In this document: piece by piece, positions 6,399-6,900 of the stretch
Layout: each line of letters starts with the position of its first letter
Numbering within the stretch: position 1 is the stretch's first letter
NCBI GenBank assembly: GCA_030064695.1
Contig: JASHYV010000068.1
Coordinates: 1-6,900, forward strand
Length of the DNA: 6,900 nt
Direction: 5' to 3'
From: Thermoplasmata archaeon
GTDB lineage: Archaea; Thermoplasmatota; Thermoplasmata; UBA184
Made by a program: the position numbers and the translations under genes
Notes under the pieces: generated by a model
Database searches by the model: none
The model's input: only the letters and a program-made list of their open reading frames with translations
What the model was told of the DNA's origin: nothing

Positions 6399-6900
6399 CG
6401 GGCAGCGCCCCCCGGCGGAGGAAGAGGTTGAACGGAGGAACGCCGCTCGCTCGCCCGATAGAGGGCCCTCCGGCCGGCAGCCGGAGAGAGCAGCGACACC
6501 CACGCCACGCTCCAGACTCCGCGCCGCTTCGTACCGGGACCATGGCGCAGCATCGTCCAGGCGGCTCGGCGAGGACGCACGCCGAGCTCGAGGGCTCTCA
6601 GGAACTCGAACGACACCGCGTTCTCGGAAAGGTACTGTACCATGGGGTTCGCGGGCCCCTTTCGTTCGGAGGCCTGCCGTTCGAGGACCCGGTACGCTCC
6701 GGCCCACCGTCCCATCTGCTCCGCGTGGCCTCGACGGAACTGCTCGAGATCGGCGCCTCGGGTCTGCGACATGTTGGCCTCATGGAGTCGCAACCGGGTG
6801 AGCGGTTCGGCGCTGAGCTCCATACCGGACGGGCCGTCCAGCAGCGCGGCCACGAACCAGACGAAGTCGGCGGACCACGTGGCCTCCCGGAGCATCGGCA
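6395..6900 (-). CDS. Family 2 glycosyltransferase, C-terminal part (5' end outside window)
   Basis: This is a partial gene. The frame is open from the right edge (first full codon 6898-6896) to a TGA at 6395-6397, showing about 167 residues. The visible N-terminal end, SADFVWFVAALLDGPSG, followed by AEPLTRLRLHEANMSQ, matches the end of the GT-A catalytic domain of GT2 enzymes: an acidic residue before a helix, then a PL-x-R-x-R-x-H-x-x-N-x-S type motif. These enzymes transfer a sugar from a nucleotide- or lipid-linked donor to a glycan, lipid or protein, often for cell-surface glycosylation. The rest is helical and basic (for example FRRGHAEQMGRWAGAYRVLE), with a mildly hydrophobic stretch near the end (WSVAWVSLLSP) that is too short to call a membrane segment. 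An in-frame ATG at 6893-6895 could be mistaken for a start, but it lies within the catalytic domain. The DxD motif and donor-binding fold would be off the window. Its stop overlaps the next gene's GTG by four bases, so the two are probably cotranscribed. Confidence 0.65.
   Translation of the reverse strand, partial: PMLREATWSADFVWFVAALLDGPSGMELSAEPLTRLRLHEANMSQTRGADLEQFRRGHAEQMGRWAGAYRVLERQASERKGPANPMVQYLSENAVSFEFLRALELGVRPRRAAWTMLRHGPGTKRRGVWSVAWVSLLSPAAGRRALYRASERRSSVQPLPPPGGAAR

Noticed and set aside
3856..6543. Very long minus-strand open frame opposite rqcH
   Set aside because: It is the codon-for-codon reverse complement of rqcH, open because CTA, TTA and TCA codons are avoided in rqcH. 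Composition is low-complexity and no domain is seen.
6631..6641. Palindrome GGTACTGTACC as a possible regulator site
   Set aside because: It lies inside the glycosyltransferase coding sequence and spells ordinary codons (Met-Val-Gln-Tyr region). Short dyads like this occur by chance.
6399..6707. N-terminal extension of the zinc-ribbon gene to an earlier ATG at 6707
   Set aside because: The added ~103 residues are an alternative frame of the glycosyltransferase and look like low-complexity Arg/Ser/Pro sequence. The GTG at 6398 overlapping the upstream stop is the natural start.
1..6900. tRNA, rRNA, CRISPR array, transposon ends or defence system
   Set aside because: No spaced repeats, transposase-like frames, inverted terminal repeats or tRNA-like cloverleaf were found on reading both strands; nearly all bases are accounted for by ordinary genes.

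Overview
The window is very GC-rich, with G or C at most third codon positions, Arg favoured over Lys, and almost no AT-rich sequence outside a few short patches at gene starts. The gene set is archaeal: a Hel308-type repair helicase, an archaeal RqcH/NEMF-type ribosome-rescue factor, a HVO_0476-type zinc-ribbon protein of Euryarchaeota, and a winged-helix C-terminus resembling Orc1/Cdc6. The proteins lack the strong Asp/Glu excess of haloarchaea. A high-GC euryarchaeal lineage, for example an uncultured soil or sediment Thermoplasmatota, is my best guess, but it is an inference from gene families only.

Layout from left to right. Positions 1-506 (+) hold the 3' end of a winged-helix gene, probably Orc1/Cdc6-like. 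It converges on and overlaps the 3' end of hel308 (388-2670, -). Just upstream of hel308 on the same strand is an acyl-CoA dehydrogenase family gene (2695-3831, -), ending in tandem stop codons TAG-TAA. A 72-base divergent intergenic region (3832-3903) separates it from rqcH (3904-5793, +). The 3' end of rqcH overlaps, tail to tail, a HVO_0476-type zinc-ribbon gene (5595-6398, -). That gene is translationally coupled through a GTGA overlap to the C-terminal part of a family 2 glycosyltransferase (6395-6900, -), which runs off the right edge. Coding density is close to 100% and no gap exceeds 75 bases. I saw no tRNA, rRNA, CRISPR, insertion sequence or phage-like feature.

The genes do not form one pathway. 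Hel308 and the possible Orc1/Cdc6 belong to replication and repair, RqcH to translation quality control, the dehydrogenase to lipid or amino-acid catabolism, and the glycosyltransferase to surface glycosylation. I see no evidence of a new multi-gene system. The points worth a second look are smaller: an acyl-CoA dehydrogenase that appears to lack two standard FAD-contact segments, a perfect dyad on the putative hel308 promoter, three start-signal styles in adjacent genes, and two convergent antisense overlaps with different apparent causes.
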